A DNA stretch of 64,000 nucleotides from Dipteris shenzhenensis (Eukaryota > Polypodiophyta > Polypodiopsida > Gleicheniales). The stretch is from assembly GCA_047967505.1 (NCBI GenBank), contig CM106541.1. One strand, written 5' to 3'. Shown here in pieces: positions 10,093 to 20,970 of the stretch. Both the position numbers and the translations under genes were made by a program. A model generated the notes under the pieces. The model saw nothing but the letters and a program-made list of their open reading frames with translations. It was not told the origin of the DNA and ran no database searches. Each line of letters starts with the position of its first letter. Position 1 is the first letter of the stretch.

Positions 10093-10975
10093 ATGGCGTC
10101 TGATGCTCTTTCATAGATAGTCACTGAAAAGCTTGACAAGAACAACTTCCTAGCATGGAAGTCTGAATGACGAATTTCCTTAAGGGAAAAGGCTATTGGG
10201 AGTTCATTACTGGAGCTGAACAAGAACCAGTTATTCCTAATGTTCTTAATCAACAGGAGTTGCAAGCATTTAAAGGCTAGCATGAGAGAGCCAGGAAAGT
10301 TATGTACTGGCTGTCTATCAGTATTTCAAATTCTATGATTGTGCATATTCTGGATGCAAGCACGCCGAAGGAGGCGTGGGATACTTTGACAAAAATGTAT
10401 AGCACAAATACGCAAGCCAGGAAAATGCAGCTCAAGGAGGAGTTGCATAATGTGCAGAGAGAAAATATGAGCATCAATGACTACCACATGAAGGTGAAGA
10501 AGATTGTAGATGCACTTGCTTCCATTGGGTTGCCAGTGGAAGATGATGATTTAGTTTCTATGACCTTGAATGGTCTAGGAAAGGATTATGTACAGTTCTG
10601 GACATCCATTTCTGTCCATGAGAATTTTCCTGATTTTGGGGAGTTGATTGCTCTTCTAATTTCTGAAGAGCAGAGAAATGGTGGTGCATCTTCTTCACGA
10701 GGAACTTCAAAAGAAGCTGTCTTCTACTCAAATGCTAGAAGAGGTAGAGGTAGAGGTAGAGCAGGCCGATCTGGAGGCCATGATAGAAATCAAAATATGC
10801 AACAAATTTAAGAAAACTAGTCCTATGGAAAAGGACGTGGTAACCTTAGAGGCAGGGGAAGCCAAAGAGGTCGTGGTGGATGGCAGAGAGGCCAAAATGC
10901 AAACAGCAATGTTGAATGCTACTATTGTGGTAAAATGGGACATATGGCTAAAGACTGCTACAAAAAGCAGAATGA
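10093..10975 (+). pseudogene. gag of copia element 1
   Basis: An ATG at 10093 opens MASDALS, with stops at the eighth codon and soon after; the main frame 10302-10811 has the copia gag (UBN2-type) core, including AWDTLTKMY and a Gly/Arg-rich RGRGRGRAGR tail. After a frame change, the nucleic-acid-binding zinc knuckle C-x2-C-x4-H-x4-C (CYYCGKMGHMAKDC) lies at about 10917-10960. Gag packages the element's RNA. Three or more lesions make it non-functional. A short reversed piece of the RGRGRG region recurs at 48889-48972. Confidence 0.85.
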
Positions 10976-11099
10976 CATCATGAATGGAAAATTGCAGCAA
11001 GGCAATTATGCATCCTCTAGTAGACAGGGTGATGACATAAATGAGCATTTGTTTATGGTGCAACACATGACCAATTCTATGACAAGTGCAAAAGAAAGC

Positions 11100-12309
11100 A
11101 ATGATGTGTGGTATGTTGACTCAGGTGCATCAAACCACATGACAGGTCATGCAAAATGAATGCAGGATGCAAGGAAAATGAAAAGACTAGGATTTGTGGA
11201 GACTGGTGATGATATTGCACATCCTATTGTGCAGATTGGTAAAATTTCTTTGTCTATGCAGGATGGGAGAAAGAAATACCTATCTGATGTATTTCATGTC
11301 TTGAATATCACCAAGAACCTAGTTTCTGTTGGTCAAATGGTTGAGCAGGGCTTGCAGGTCAGATTTAATCCTCATGGATGCTTTATTGAGGATATGCAAA
11401 ATAAAGGTCGCTTGATAGTAAAAGGGAAGAAGAAGGGCAGGATGTTTACGTTGGATGCACACATGCCTGAATTGAGTGCAATAATGTTTGCACATGGGAC
11501 CGGTGTAGTTGCAGATATTGATATTTGGCATAAACGCATTGGTCATGTTAATGTACATCGACTTAAATTAATGCAGGCCCAAAATATTATTGCAGGATTG
11601 CCTAAGTTCAAGGTTGGAAAAATGCATAAGGTATGTGAAGCCTGTGAATTCGGAAAACATGCAAGGAAACCATTTCCTAGACATGTTCAAGAGAGTAAGA
11701 GGCCGTTGGAATTAATCCACTCTGATGTGTGGACTACTAAAGCTGCATCTATTGGAGGCTGTCATTATTTTGTCACTTTTATTGATGACTACAGCAGAAA
11801 AGTTTGGGTGTATTTTATGAAAAAGAAAAGTGAAGTATTTGGGCATTTCAAAGCATTTAAAGCTATGGTTGAGAAAGAAACATGCCTGCAAATAAAATGC
11901 CTAAGGTCAGATGGAGGGGGAAGAGTATCTCTCAAATGAGTTTGCAAGGTTCCTGCATGAGCATGGCATAAAGCAACAATATTCATGCAGTCATACCCCA
12001 CAGCAAAATGGACTTGCAGAAAGGAAAAACAAGCATATTGGAGAGGTAGCTCGTGCCATGCTCAACAAAAAAGACCTGCCAGATTATTATTAGACTGAAG
12101 CAGTTGCTACAATAGTCTACATAATGAACAGGACTCCCACTGCAGCAATACATGGCATGATGCTAGAGGAGAGTTATACTGGTAGGAAACCAAATATTTC
12201 TCATTTGAAAGTTTTTGGTTGCATTGCCTATGTTCATGTGCCAAATGATTTGAGATCCAACTTGGATCTAAAAGCTGAGAAGTGCATCTTTATTGGTTAT
12301 TCTCTATAG
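11100..12309 (+). pseudogene. protease and integrase of copia element 1
   Basis: The aspartic protease motif WYVDSGASNHM is at about 11110; a stop at 11157 follows. The frame 11160-11939 holds the integrase zinc domain (WHKRIGH ... CEACEFGK) and two catalytic aspartates (LIHSDVW and RSDGGG). One extra G in a G run near 11920 shifts the frame. The next frame, 11911-12093, contains the catalytic-glutamate region QQNGLAERKN, and the one after that, 12124-12309, has the HLKVFGC/KCIFIGYS end of the copia integrase. The D, D and E residues all survive, but they are split across three frames. Confidence 0.88.
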
Positions 12310-12568
12310 CAGAAACGGTTATAATCCTTCTACTTGTAAGTTTACAGTGAGCATAGATGTTGTTTTTGATGAGATGAGCAATTGGTATAAACCAATAAAT
12401 GTGATTGATGATGTAGATGCACAAAATGGTAATGTTGCACAGAATTCATAGGAGCAATCACAAAATATTAGTGGACCTGTAGTGTCCTCTAGCAGTGGTT
12501 CACATACTTCGCCATGGAAAGGCAGATTGAGATAAGGAGAATCTCCTCAAAGCAATGCAGATAGTGGT

Positions 12569-13411
12569 ATGCAAGTATCACAAAAGGGAAAAGAGAAAGT
12601 AGATCAGCCCATGGTTGATGTGAATGTAGGTCACTCTTATGTGGATGGTGAATCCAATGGTTCAGAACAGAGCCTTGATGATGAGTTGGGTATTCCTTCT
12701 ATTGTTACACCTAGAGTAAGGAAGACAAGGGATGTTTTGAGAGCACCTGGTAGTGAGCCTATTTTGCACAGGTCTACCAGAGTTAAGTATCGTGTGGATA
12801 GGCTCAAATATGATGGATTTACAGCCATTCACTATGCCTATATGGTCAAAGTGATACATGAACCACAACCCACTTCTTTTGAGCAAGCCATGGGAAAAGA
12901 AAAATGGGAGAAAGCCATTCATGAAGAAATGTATGCCTTGGAAGCAAATGCTACATGGGAATTGGTGCCTTTGCCTAAAGACAAGAATGCAATTCGCTGC
13001 AAGTGGGTTTATAAGGTGAAGCACAATGCAGATGGTTCTGTGATCAGATACAAGGCAAGATTAGTTGTCAAGGGGTATGCACATACATATTTACATCAGA
13101 TGGATGTAAAGAATGCCTTCTTGCATGGTGATTTGCAAGAAGAGGTCTATATGGAGCAGCCACCAGGTTATGTGCATGATGTTCATCCTGAGTTTGTTTG
13201 CAGGTTGAAGAAAGCCTTGTATGGCTTGAAGCAAGCACCCAGAGCATGGTCTGACAAGATAGGACAGTATCTTGTCACTATTGGCTTTCAGATTTCCAAG
13301 GCATATTTCTCACTTTATGTGAGAAAAACAGAGAAAGGCATTATGCTGCTTGTCATTTATGTTGATGATTTGATCATCATAGGTGATAGTGATCAAGATA
13401 TCCTTCATTGA
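12569..13411 (+). pseudogene. reverse transcriptase of copia element 1, with internal deletion
   Basis: The copia RT begins near PTSFEQAM and continues through [41 protein letters not shown] to the YVDDL catalytic box at about 13366. Between KGYA and HQMDVK about 35 residues (the usual DYEETFAPVA region) are missing in frame, which alone should inactivate the enzyme. The frame ends at 13411, just after YVDDL. Confidence 0.88.
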
Positions 13412-13428
13412 AGCAGAAGTTTGAGATG

Positions 13429-14346
13429 AAGGATTTGGGAGAGCTGCGTTACTTCTTGAGCATTGAGGTGATTAGATCCACAAGTGGGATATGGCTCTTG
13501 TAGAGGCAGTATGGATTGGACATGATGTCCAAATATGGGATGACAGGCTGTAAGCCCATTTTAGTTCCTTGGGAGTAGAATGTGAAGTTGAGCATAGATG
13601 TAGGTGAGCTTCTGGAAGACCCTACTATGTATAGACACATAGTAGGAAGTTTGATTTATATGACTATTACCAGGCCAGATTTGAGCTATGCTGTTGGGTT
13701 GGTAAGTCAGTTTATGCAGGCTCCAAGGAAACCACATTTGGATGTAGTTAGATGCATACTGAGGTATGTGAAGTCCACATTGCAGTATGGACTATTTTAT
13801 GAGACTGGGGTTCAGATACAGTTGCATGGATACACTGATGTTGATTGGGCTGGTAGTATTTCTGATAGACGATCTACCAGTAGATATGTGTTCTTTTTTG
13901 GGAGTGCTACAGTCACTTGGAGCAGTAAGAAACAACATACAGTTGCCTTGTCGAGCACAGAGGCTGAGTACAAGGGTGTAGCAATGGCTGCATGTGAGGA
14001 AGCTTGGTTGCGTAAGCTAATTTATGATATGCATCAGTCTACAGATGGGCCAATTGTCATTTATTGTGTCAAGATGAGCAATATACACTTGGCAAATAAC
14101 CCAATCTATCATGCTAGAACAAAGCACATTGAGATGCATTATCACTATGTGCGGGAGAAGGTTCTAGTGGGTTTTATTGATCTGGTTTATGTTAGCACAG
14201 AGGATCAGGTAGTTGACATATTCACGAAGGCATTGGGTGCAGAGAAGCTACGCAAGTTCAGAGACCTGCTTGGTGTGCAAGAATTGGGATTGAGCTCGAG
14301 GGGGAGTGTTGAGATATCGAGCTCCACTCGTGATATGCCAGGGTGA
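13429..14346 (+). pseudogene. RT thumb and RNase H of copia element 1
   Basis: Frame 13582-14346 carries GSLIYMTITRPDLSYAV, DVDWAGSISDRRSTS (RNase H first Asp region), SSTEAEYKGVA (catalytic Glu) and TKHIEMHYHYVREKV, ending IFTKALG. The frame reads through the polypurine tract into the 3' LTR. The stretch 13412-13581 is the same protein, broken by stops. Confidence 0.88.
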
Positions 14347-14667
14347 CCGTTGTGCATTTATGTCATCGACTTGTTAGCTGTAGATGCGGTTGGTACACCG
14401 CCCATGAATAATTATAGCTGGATGACAGCTATCTTTATGTACTCTAGTTAGTGGCTCAGTTAGTACGCCACCTAGGTTAGTTGAGTTTGGTTTGAGACCC
14501 ACATATAGGGTTCATCTATTTCTTTTGTACTAAGAGATACTTCTTTTGGCTTTCACAACTAAGAAGAGGAAAACTATTTTCAGCCTCCACCTTTGTGTGT
14601 ATCCCCCCATTGTGTATGTGAGAAAGCTGCAAGTGAGACTCCTTACTTCTCTCCCACTCTCTTCACA
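14307..14667 (+). repeat. 3' LTR of copia element 1, preceded by polypurine tract
   Basis: Begins TGTTGAGATATCG and ends CTTCACA. The polypurine tract GAGGGGGAG at 14298-14306 abuts it and would prime plus-strand synthesis. The target duplication CCCAC follows at 14668. Confidence 0.93.
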
Positions 14668-14672
14668 CCCAC

Positions 14673-15765
14673 CACACTTGAGGATGCTCAAGTTATGTTA
14701 GTGGAGGTGGTTTGTTTAGTGGAGGAGACCTTTCCATGTTCAATTCTCACAAGCCAACTACATCTCATAGTGCATTTGGTGGATGAGATTGCTATATGCG
14801 GCATTCTACATGCATGATGGTTGTTCTTCCTTGAGCACTTCATGAAGACCTTGAAGGGTTTCATGAGGAAAAATGCAAGGCTTGAAGGTAGCATGGCCAA
14901 GGGTTGGTTGGTACAAGAGTCACTTGTATATATTTTTGAGTTTCTTGTTGATGTGGATAGCTCTCTCCCATGACTATGGAGAGATGAAAAAGTTTGAAGA
15001 CCTAAGGATGACCTCTATTGTGCCTCAATGGAAAGGACAGAGATAAGTAATGGACAGGGAGTTGCTTAATAATCTAAACCTCTATTATTTCTTACTTAAT
15101 AGTGATGTGATGAAAAGATGGGTGACAAGATGCAAAGGCAAGGAGACAAGGAGAAAGGGCCCTCTTTCATACACACCATGGATCTCGTATGCCATACCCT
15201 GAGCATCTAAGAGGACTTCCAAAGGCTATTCATGTCAATTGGCTACTTGACGAAATGGAGAGAGGAGAGAGAGACGAGGGGATGCATATCACAATGGAAG
15301 AATGGAGAGAGACTAGGAAATGCATATCACAATGGAAGAATGGGAGTATGCTAGAGGATGCATGCAGAAGGTCAGTATATAGAACGTTATTCATAAGTTA
15401 GGAGCTCTCAACAATTTAGATTTCTTATTCAATTGATTTAGTCTTGGTGTATAGTACTGTGTTAAATGCCATATGGTGTAAGGGCAAGCATTTTTGGACA
15501 CAACGGATTGATGATAAGAGAAACACATAAGATTGTGGTGTCACTGCTAGCTTTAAGGGAGCCAATGGAGCCATGGATGATTATTGTGGCATAATCCAAG
15601 ATATTATTAAGCTTGACTTTTGGCACTTCTTTGTGTATGTTTTGGATGTCAAGTGGTTTAATGACGTGGTGGAAACAGGACCTAATGCAACAATAAAATG
15701 CCATGCAAGTGGCTTTGTAACTATTGACTCCACAAAGTTTTGGCAAAGAACATCATATTAGGAAA
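14673..15765 (+). pseudogene. CACTA Tnp2 transposase, 3' half after the copia insertion
   Basis: This is the continuation of the gene at 8589-9207. It has CLVEETFPCSIL, QLHLIVHLVDE, then FFLEHFMKTLKGF and GSMAKGWLVQESLVYI, the conserved block of the Tnp2/DUF4218 region. A TGA near 14816 interrupts it. The 15189-15260 segment (MPYPEHLRGLP) and the 15573-15761 segment (DYCGIIQDIIKLDFWHFF ... KWFN) match the DUF4216-like C-terminal part. Read across the insertion, the gene order is normal, which confirms that the copia element landed in an existing Tnp2. Confidence 0.78.
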
Positions 15766-16509
15766 AGTGGGAAAACCCCAAGTCCCACTTTTTTTGGCAC
15801 TCACAATTTTGATCTAATAAGAGACTAATTTTGAAACAAACTTTTATCAAGATACCTAGCATGAATTTGTGAAAAGCACTACATTCATAAGTAGAAATTG
15901 AAGTTAGTATGATCAATAGGTACAACCTATCGCCAATAATCAATGGAAGGTTTGGCTTCAAATCCTTTATTAGTGCACTTAAATTTCAATTTTGTTATAC
16001 TAAAATTCACTTATATTTATTTTTTATTTGTGCAAATTGCATTGTAGACATTGCTTGGATGCTTAAAGATTTGCCTTCAAATCCTTTATCACTGCATTCA
16101 TTTCTTATTTTTTAATACTAAAATTCACTTATATTTGCTTGTTCTTTACTTTCAATGTTTTTTTAAATGCTCTTTCTTGCCTCTTGCTTTGCTTCATTCT
16201 CAGCAATCCAAATTATTATAATTGTTAAATTTTCATCATCACATTTAATATTTCTACATAACCACATCAGTAGACATCCATATCATTATATAAGACACAT
16301 GTAATAAATTTACATCATGATTAAATGTCCCTAAATCTTTTAGATATTAAACATAATTAACAAAAACAACTTCATGAGTCAATTCATATTGTTTTTATTA
16401 CAAGAAATTTGGACTACTTTACAACATCATCTACATGGTTCACAATGGAGTCTATAGACTTTCGTGATGCAACCTGTAAAGGCTATGATGCTCTGGAGTT
16501 AGACCTAAA
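15766..16509. other. AT-rich, no gene recognised
   Basis: AT-rich sequence with a loose duplication (AAATCCTTTAT...CACTTATATTT near 15960-16015 and 16075-16130). No protein motif is visible. It may be the downstream end of the CACTA element, but no terminus was found. Confidence 0.4.
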
Positions 16510-16514
16510 CTCTC

Positions 16515-17125
16515 TGTTAGATATGCTCAATGCCCCACCCTCCTGGTAGCCACCAGTGGTCCAAGGTGCTCAAGTTGTAAGGCCCCCATATGAGGAGAAG
16601 CCATGTGTGAGCCCAAAACACTGGATGGATCCTGACTTGCATGTCAGACGAGGTCTATTAATGACCGTTGATGGTAGAAAGGTGATTGTGTGGGAGCCCC
16701 TTATTCTTGCTGGGGCCTAGGGGCCAGCTAGCCCCCCTAGTGGGGGTTCTAGGGCGAGAGCCCTCAAGGCGACGGTATAGGGAATATTCCCTAAATATTC
16801 CATGGATGACTAGTCGGTTCCACCGACTAGGTTGACTGGTCGGTTCCACCGATTGATCCAACTACCGCACTCATAGCTATAAAGAGGCAACCACCCCAAT
16901 CCATTGTACCAAATCAGATCTTCCAGCAGAGATCTTTCAACTAGTAGCTCTTCACCTAGTATCTGTCTAGATTGCCATCTAAGCTCCACTGTGGGAGCGC
17001 ATGGGTGGATGGAGCCATCATCTGTACCACATCAATATTGAAGGAAAATTTTTTTCCTCTCCAGTTTGCTGTGTATTCTCTATTCTTTGTTCAGTTTTTG
17101 TTCCACTGTGCCGTGTAATTTAACA
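16515..17125 (+). repeat. solo LTR, family A copy 1
   Basis: Starts TGTTAGATATGCTC and ends GTAATTTAACA, with the 5-bp target duplication CTCTC at 16510-16514 and 17126-17130. A TATA-like CTATAAAGAGG lies near 16879. The internal block TTGTAAGGCCCCCATATGAG (about 16573) is shared with copies at 26505-27174 and 27329-28021. No internal retrotransposon sequence is present, so the element was probably reduced by LTR-LTR recombination. Confidence 0.85.
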
Positions 17126-17130
17126 CTCTC

Positions 17131-17486
17131 CTTCCTTATAGGCTATGATGCTTTTGGAGCGAGCTCAATCTCTTCTTCCTCTACAAGTTGGGATTCTTTT
17201 GGTGTGGATACTTTGGGCATAGATTGTATCTCCAACTATGCTAGCATACTCTCACGCATGAAGATTGGAGCCCACATGCCAATTGCTATGCCAAAGCCTT
17301 AAAAGGTACCATGAAGTTATCTTGGTAAAGCTTAACATAGCTAGTTTATTGACGGTCTGACTTGCTCACTCCCCAATGGTTAACTTATGGGTGATCGGTG
17401 CTCGGTGCTGGTGAACCGTTAACCCAACCCATGCAAAGCTCAGATGAAGATGCTCGCTCTTGCAGTCTTTGGTGAGCTGTGCATGC
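17131..17486. other. no gene recognised
   Basis: Short plus-strand frame with Ser-rich translation at 17160-17302. A segment GGCTATGATGCT at 17141 echoes the same 12 bases at 16482, left of the solo LTR. Nothing else was recognised. Confidence 0.35.
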
Positions 17487-17760
17487 CACTACTACACACG
17501 GGCCTTGTTTCGACAATTAAGCATTGACATTTAGCATGCGGTGCGCTAATCATCGGTACATACGGCAAGATTAAAAAGGTTGGTACATACCGACCTTTGA
17601 CAGAAGTGTTAATGGTCGGTATATACCGACTCATAAGGTTGGTATATACCGACTAATAACAGAAGTGTAATGGTCGGTACATACCAACTCTGAGAAGCTT
17701 TCCTATACCGACCTTTAACAAAGAGTGTTTTTCCTATACCGACCTTTAACAGAGAGTGTT
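17487..17760. repeat. putative CACTA terminus with subterminal repeats
   Basis: CACTACTACACACGGGCC at 17487 resembles the terminus at 20393 (CACTACAAGG...GGCC). It is followed by five or more copies, in both orientations, of a motif of the type GGTCGGTATATACCGACC (for example near 17585, 17613, 17638, 17671). Short subterminal repeats like these are where CACTA DNA-binding proteins bind. It would be the 3' end of the minus-strand Tnp2 element to its right. Confidence 0.55.
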
Positions 17761-17796
17761 TCCCAATGACAAAAATATATATACCCAATTGATCTC

Positions 17797-18216
17797 CTAT
17801 ATCATCATCATACGTTCACCTAAGACTTGACCTTGTAATTTTCCTTTCTCAATAAAGTCGGGTGATTCTTGATCATCATCTTCTTCCTCAATATCGTGAT
17901 CCCCATCTTCCTCCCGTATGATATCATTATGTGCATCTTCTTCTTGGCTTATATTGTGATCTTCATCTTCTTCGCTAGATCCATCTGGATCAATTGGATC
18001 TAGCATTGGTAGTGGCATCTCATTATGTGCATCTTCTTCTTGGCTTATATTGTGATCTTCATCTTCTTCGCTAGATCCATCTGGATCAATTGGATCTAGC
18101 ATTGGTAGTGGCATCTCCATATCCACATCTCTATCTTCAAAATTCTGTTTACTTCGTGGTACAACTTGGATCACGTACCACCATCTTGAATCAGAACAAT
18201 CCGGATGAAAAACCAC
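17797..18216 (-). CDS. acidic C-terminal ORF of the CACTA element (DUF4216-like start)
   Basis: 139 residues starting MVFHPDCSDSRWWYVIQVVPR, which resembles the D-P-x-D...W-x-V-V...PR end of DUF4216 in Tnp2-type proteins. It then becomes very acidic. A 32-residue block (EMPLPMLDPIDPDG onwards) is present twice in tandem, encoded by two nearly identical 96-bp repeats at about 17925-18115. It lies downstream of Tnp2 on the same strand, so it is probably the last exon of that gene, reached by splicing. Confidence 0.55.
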   Translation of the reverse strand: MVFHPDCSDSRWWYVIQVVPRSKQNFEDRDVDMEMPLPMLDPIDPDGSSEEDEDHNISQEEDAHNEMPLPMLDPIDPDGSSEEDEDHNISQEEDAHNDIIREEDGDHDIEEEDDDQESPDFIEKGKLQGQVLGERMMMI

Positions 18217-18434
18217 CCATATTGAAGATGGGTGTCAAATGCCACCATCAATTATATGAATTTATGCTTAAGTAGATACGAACATGTACCAATTGATCTT
18301 TAAAAATGAAAGCATTTGATTAATTAAATCATTAGTACGCACCTGCTCACAATGCTCAAGAAGAACAAAAGTATCACTTTCATCGGTCCAAAGTTTCGTG
18401 GAGTCTATTGCAAAGAAACTACTAATGTCTTTCC

Positions 18435-20392
18435 TCACTGTCGCATGGGGACCGTTGTAAATAGATCTAAACCATGTTCGACTTTATGTAGAGCTAGTTG
18501 TAGCCAATCAAGTGACATGTGAGTGGGGAGAAGTGCGAGATCCCATGGATATGGTTGCGCTCGCCTGTGCATGACCGTGAATCTCATCCTTGTATTTATT
18601 CTTTCTGCTTTGGATGCTTCATATCTCTCAATCCACTTATGCATCTCCTTGCTATTGAGAATACAAAACTTATTGAATTTCTCTATTTTCTCTTTACTCA
18701 TCTTTCTTTTAATCCCTTTTCCTTGGGGAACCTCGCCAAGGATGTGATCAGCGTCCTTGTTATGCCAAGCCTGCGGCATATCGGGATCCATGAATCCAAG
18801 AAACTCCATGATATATACTAATGACTCTTGCACAAGCCATCCCTCTGCCATGCTTGCTTCCAGTATTGCTCTCTGCCTTACAAATCCCTTCAAAGTTTTC
18901 ATAAAGTGTTTGAGGAAAAACATCCACAGACTATGAACGGTACCTGCAATGGCCACCTCATCAACTATGTGCACAAACAAGTGCACTTGAGTTGTCATAA
19001 TGCTCGAGGGAAAGTGCTTCTCAAGCAAGCACGCGGCTTTGATAGAGTCCACCCCAGCCTTCTCGATGCTCGATATTGAGGTCTCTTTTTGAGATATCCA
19101 CCTATTTCACATGCCCATGTAAGATTCATAACCTTTCTAGAGATTATTCGACTTAAATTGAAGAAAATGTAATCAATGTGAGTTGATAATAAGCATACCT
19201 CACAATACCATTGATCTTGAATATAGCATTCCTACCATCTTCTTGTAAGCACCCTTTCACTGCATTTCTAACATCTTCTTGTAAGCACCCTTTCATGTCG
19301 GTGCTTGAAAAGAGGCAATGTCCACCTTGACCGCTGCCTCCTCTCTCTTGGAGAGGATCCATGCTGCTTTCGGGAAGACAACTTTATGACCACACACTTG
19401 GGGCCACAAATGAGGCATCCTATCCATAGCTTGCAAGTCTTCTCGCACTTCTCTTGAGTCTTTGTCACCAAAAAAGTGTGCCCAAACAGTAGCCCCCACA
19501 TTCTTGAAGATATGCATGGGATCCAAGAGATGATTGATTTGTAACTGACCCCAATAAGGAAGCTCATGAAAGATGGATAGCCTCTTCATACCGGGCTCCT
19601 CTCCATTCTCCCTCCGACCCTAAATCTAGTCACTTGCTTTCAAAGATGGTGGTGGTGGATCAAGCTGGCCTTCACGCGCAAAAGATGGTCCAACAGAAGG
19701 ATCAAGCATGACCTTCATAAACCATTTTCCTCATATTTTTGGAGTGTCATGCAAGCACACTCAAACCCTTGCCACAAACAAGACAAGCATGGTACCCACT
19801 TATTGCAAGTCCTACATGCATGCATGAATGTGTTAGTATAAGACATGCACTAGAAAGAGAGTCATAAAAGAATCATTGTACATGTAAAGACACAACCACG
19901 TACATGCGCACATATCCTGGGTAGTCATGCATGTCCACATCAAGATTTTCCCGAGCAAAATGTCATTGGTATGTCTACAAGCTTTGGAAATATCAAAGAC
20001 TCGTATGCCTCTCCATAAGATCTGTAACTCCTCTATCAAAGGTGCCATGTACATGTCCATTATTTTTGCCTTGTACTTCTCTGGCACAAGTAAAGCAAGC
20101 ATGAGGTCTTCCTTCTTTATTGTTAGCCATGGTGGGAATATTGTAATTCAACAAGATTATAGGCCATGTCGACCAAGATATCGAGCATAACCCGAAAGGG
20201 TTCACACCGGCCATGGCGAGCCCAAGATGTAAGTTGCATGGCTCCCTCGCAAAGTCTAGCCACACTGATTGTTTATGTGCTTCCAAGCAACACAATTTGC
20301 AGGAATCCTCAATCTGTCATCAATGGACCGATGTGTAGCATGCCAAGTCATCAACTCCACTATGGATTTGCATAAGAACATGTGTGCTATAT
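18435..20392 (-). pseudogene. CACTA (En/Spm) Tnp2 transposase, minus strand, truncated at its 5' end
   Basis: Reading right to left: the N-terminal block TWHATHRS and REPCNLHLGLAM-x-GVNPFG (20390-20200), then APLIEELQ-LW (about 20050-19990), LPYWGQLQINHLLDPMHIF (19589 onwards) and AWILSKREE. The largest frame, 19052-18435, holds CLLEKHFPSSI, FFLKHFMKTLKGFV and GWLVQESLVYI. Several frameshifts separate them, and a duplicated 35-bp segment sits near 19240-19300. Homology stops exactly at 20392, where a CACTA-type end begins. This is the same subfamily as the Tnp2 at 8589/14673. Confidence 0.8.
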
Positions 20393-20625
20393 CACTACAA
20401 GGTGTAGGCCATTTTCCAACACAAATACCGACTTTTTACACTAAAAGGATTTTTTTTAAAGGGAAAAACGGTCGGTATTTACATCACTATTAGCATCAAA
20501 AAATGTGCATCGGTATAAAAGCATCCATATATACTGATGTCGGTAAAGGTCGATATATACCGACAGTAGTAAAGCATCGGTATATACTGACACAGGTAAA
20601 GTGTTGGTATATATTGACCTTTAAT
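20393..20625. repeat. CACTA-type element end inserted in Tnp2
   Basis: CACTACAAGGTGTAGGCC at 20393 abuts the broken Tnp2. Motifs of the type CGGTATATACCGAC follow near 20470, 20510, 20545 and 20575, as in 17487-17760. It reads as the 3' terminus of a second minus-strand CACTA element whose TnpA-like gene lies at 20971-21537. The matching other end was not found in the window. Confidence 0.6.
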
Positions 20626-20753
20626 AAAAATTTAGAAAATCTTTTAGTGGGGAAAAATAGGGCTTGCTATGGCCCTATTTCACCCCACTAATGTTTATTT
20701 TTTTTCATTACAAAAGAATGTTTACAAGCAAATAGGCAAGATAAAACTCTCAA

Positions 20754-20943
20754 ACCTTGTTTGTTACAAAATTTCCCTTTTGAAAAGGGTGATACAAAAT
20801 CGCTCAAACGAGCCGACAGACAAAAGCATATGCATGCCGAAGTATATACAACCTTGTTTGTTACAAAATATCCCTTTTGAAAAGGGTGATACAAAATCGC
20901 TCAAATGAGCCGACAGACAAAAGCATATACATGCCAAAGTATA
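20754..20943. repeat. tandem duplication of a unit of about 95 bp
   Basis: Two nearly identical copies, 20754-20848 and 20849-20943, each beginning CCTTGTTTGTTACAAAAT and ending with GAAGTATATAC or AAAGTATATAC. They lie between the CACTA end and the TnpA-like gene and are non-coding. Confidence 0.85.
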
Positions 20944-20970
20944 TACCAACTACTATTAATAGTACTCCTA

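Larger units (their letters stand above)
9208..14667 (+). mobile_element. Ty1/copia LTR retrotransposon 1, structurally complete, inserted in Tnp2
   Basis: Two LTRs of 360 and 361 bp bound gag, protease, integrase, reverse transcriptase and RNase H in copia order. The 5-bp target duplication CCCAC lies at 9203-9207 and 14668-14672. A Met-tRNA-type primer site follows the 5' LTR and a polypurine tract precedes the 3' LTR. The LTRs differ at more than a dozen places by eye, and all coding parts carry stops or frameshifts, so the insertion is not recent and the element cannot move on its own. Confidence 0.95.
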
